NCBI GenBank assembly: GCA_020355945.1
Contig: CP070627.1
Location: 548,367-562,668, forward strand
Direction: 5' to 3'
From: Candidatus Aminicenantota bacterium
Lineage (GTDB): Bacteria > Acidobacteriota > Aminicenantia > UBA2199
DNA length: 14,302 nt
Shown here one piece after another: positions 14,051 through 14,302 of this stretch. The notes under the pieces are model-generated. The model saw only the letters and a list, made by a program, of their open reading frames with translations. It was not told where the DNA came from and did not search any database. The position numbers and the translations under genes are program-made. Numbering within the stretch: the first letter of the stretch is position 1; each line of letters opens with the position of its first letter.

Positions 14051-14302
14051 TTAAATCTTCCGAGAAGCCACGATGTGTAATCCCAGGTACTCCAATTTTG
14101 AAAAAATAGTCCGCGCCACTTTCAAATAAGCCCTTATGTCTTTATAAAACTCGGGATTGGCGATCTTTTTAAGGTAATCCCGGTTTTCAAACATATTATC
14201 CAGCCAATGGTCGAGGGTTTTAATATAATGCGTTATCGGGATTTGATAAATTTCCCTAAGGCTAAAGTTATTCTCATCCACCAGTTTTAGTTCTTCATAT
14301 AA
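14051..14302 (-). CDS. C-terminal part of a probable SAM-dependent methyltransferase, CMAS/cyclopropane fatty acid synthase-like (partial, runs off right edge)
   Basis: The minus-strand frame is open from the right edge to a TAA at 14051-14053, giving 83 C-terminal residues; the start and catalytic domain lie outside the window. The visible part reads ITHYIKTLDHWLDN, then NRDYLKK, NPEFYKDIRAYLKVARTIF and a final strand ending ASRKI. The pattern HY-xx-TL-xx-W, then about 25-30 residues later a Phe-Tyr helix, and a terminal hydrophobic strand with Lys is the usual C-terminus of the cyclopropane-fatty-acyl-phospholipid/mycolic acid synthase family and related class I methyltransferases. An internal GTG at 14281 is not taken as a start because the frame continues upstream. 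It converges with the propeller gene, 51 bases between stops. The family call rests on this tail only. Confidence 0.5.
   Translation of the reverse strand, partial: LYEELKLVDENNFSLREIYQIPITHYIKTLDHWLDNMFENRDYLKKIANPEFYKDIRAYLKVARTIFSKLEYLGLHIVASRKI

Overview
The window looks like a bacterial chromosome fragment of mixed, mostly moderate to low G+C, with short intergenic gaps, clear Shine-Dalgarno (SD) sites and several good sigma70-type promoters. Gene content points to a Gram-negative, free-living bacterium: a lipoprotein with a lipobox, an outer-membrane DUF5916-type barrel protein, an ECF sigma factor, a B12-dependent radical SAM enzyme and a monofunctional catalase. DUF5916 proteins, HEAT/cyclophilin lipoproteins and multi-domain radical SAM enzymes together would fit Acidobacteriota/Aminicenantes-like or Bacteroidota-like lineages. 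I cannot fix the taxon from sequence alone.

Layout. Positions 1-125 (minus) may hold the 5' end of an unrecognised membrane protein. A HEAT-repeat/cyclophilin lipoprotein (239-2239, minus) follows, with its own promoter, and then tRNA-Pro(CGG) (2376-2449, minus). On the plus strand comes a tight three-gene set (2706-4153): an ECF sigma factor, a small single-pass membrane protein that is probably its antagonist, and a four-helix membrane protein. A new promoter at 4245-4273 starts a 71-aa peptide gene (4340-4555) and a 745-aa enzyme (4596-6833) with a B12-binding-like domain, a radical SAM core and a SPASM-like C-terminus. This pair is the best candidate for an undescribed system, possibly a ribosomally made and modified peptide (RiPP).

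Downstream is a dipeptide epimerase of the enolase superfamily (7143-8204). It is flanked by two inverted copies of a hairpin-forming repeat (7002-7076 and 8226-8317), which suggests a dispersed element. A G+C-richer catalase gene (8475-9986) follows, behind a perfect-consensus promoter. It converges on a DUF5916 outer-membrane protein (10001-12133, minus). A divergent promoter region with a palindrome at the start site serves a secreted PsbP-like plus beta-propeller protein (12299-13999, plus), which converges on the C-terminal end of a CMAS-like methyltransferase (14051 to the right edge, minus).

How the genes work together. The sigma/membrane-protein trio probably forms one regulatory unit. 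The peptide/radical SAM pair probably forms one transcription unit. The other genes look like independent single-gene units. No CRISPR array, rRNA, integrase or transposase gene was seen. The gap at 6834-7142 (309 bases) holds only a weak promoter candidate and repeat copy A. The gap at 8205-8474 holds repeat copy B, the catalase promoter and its leader.
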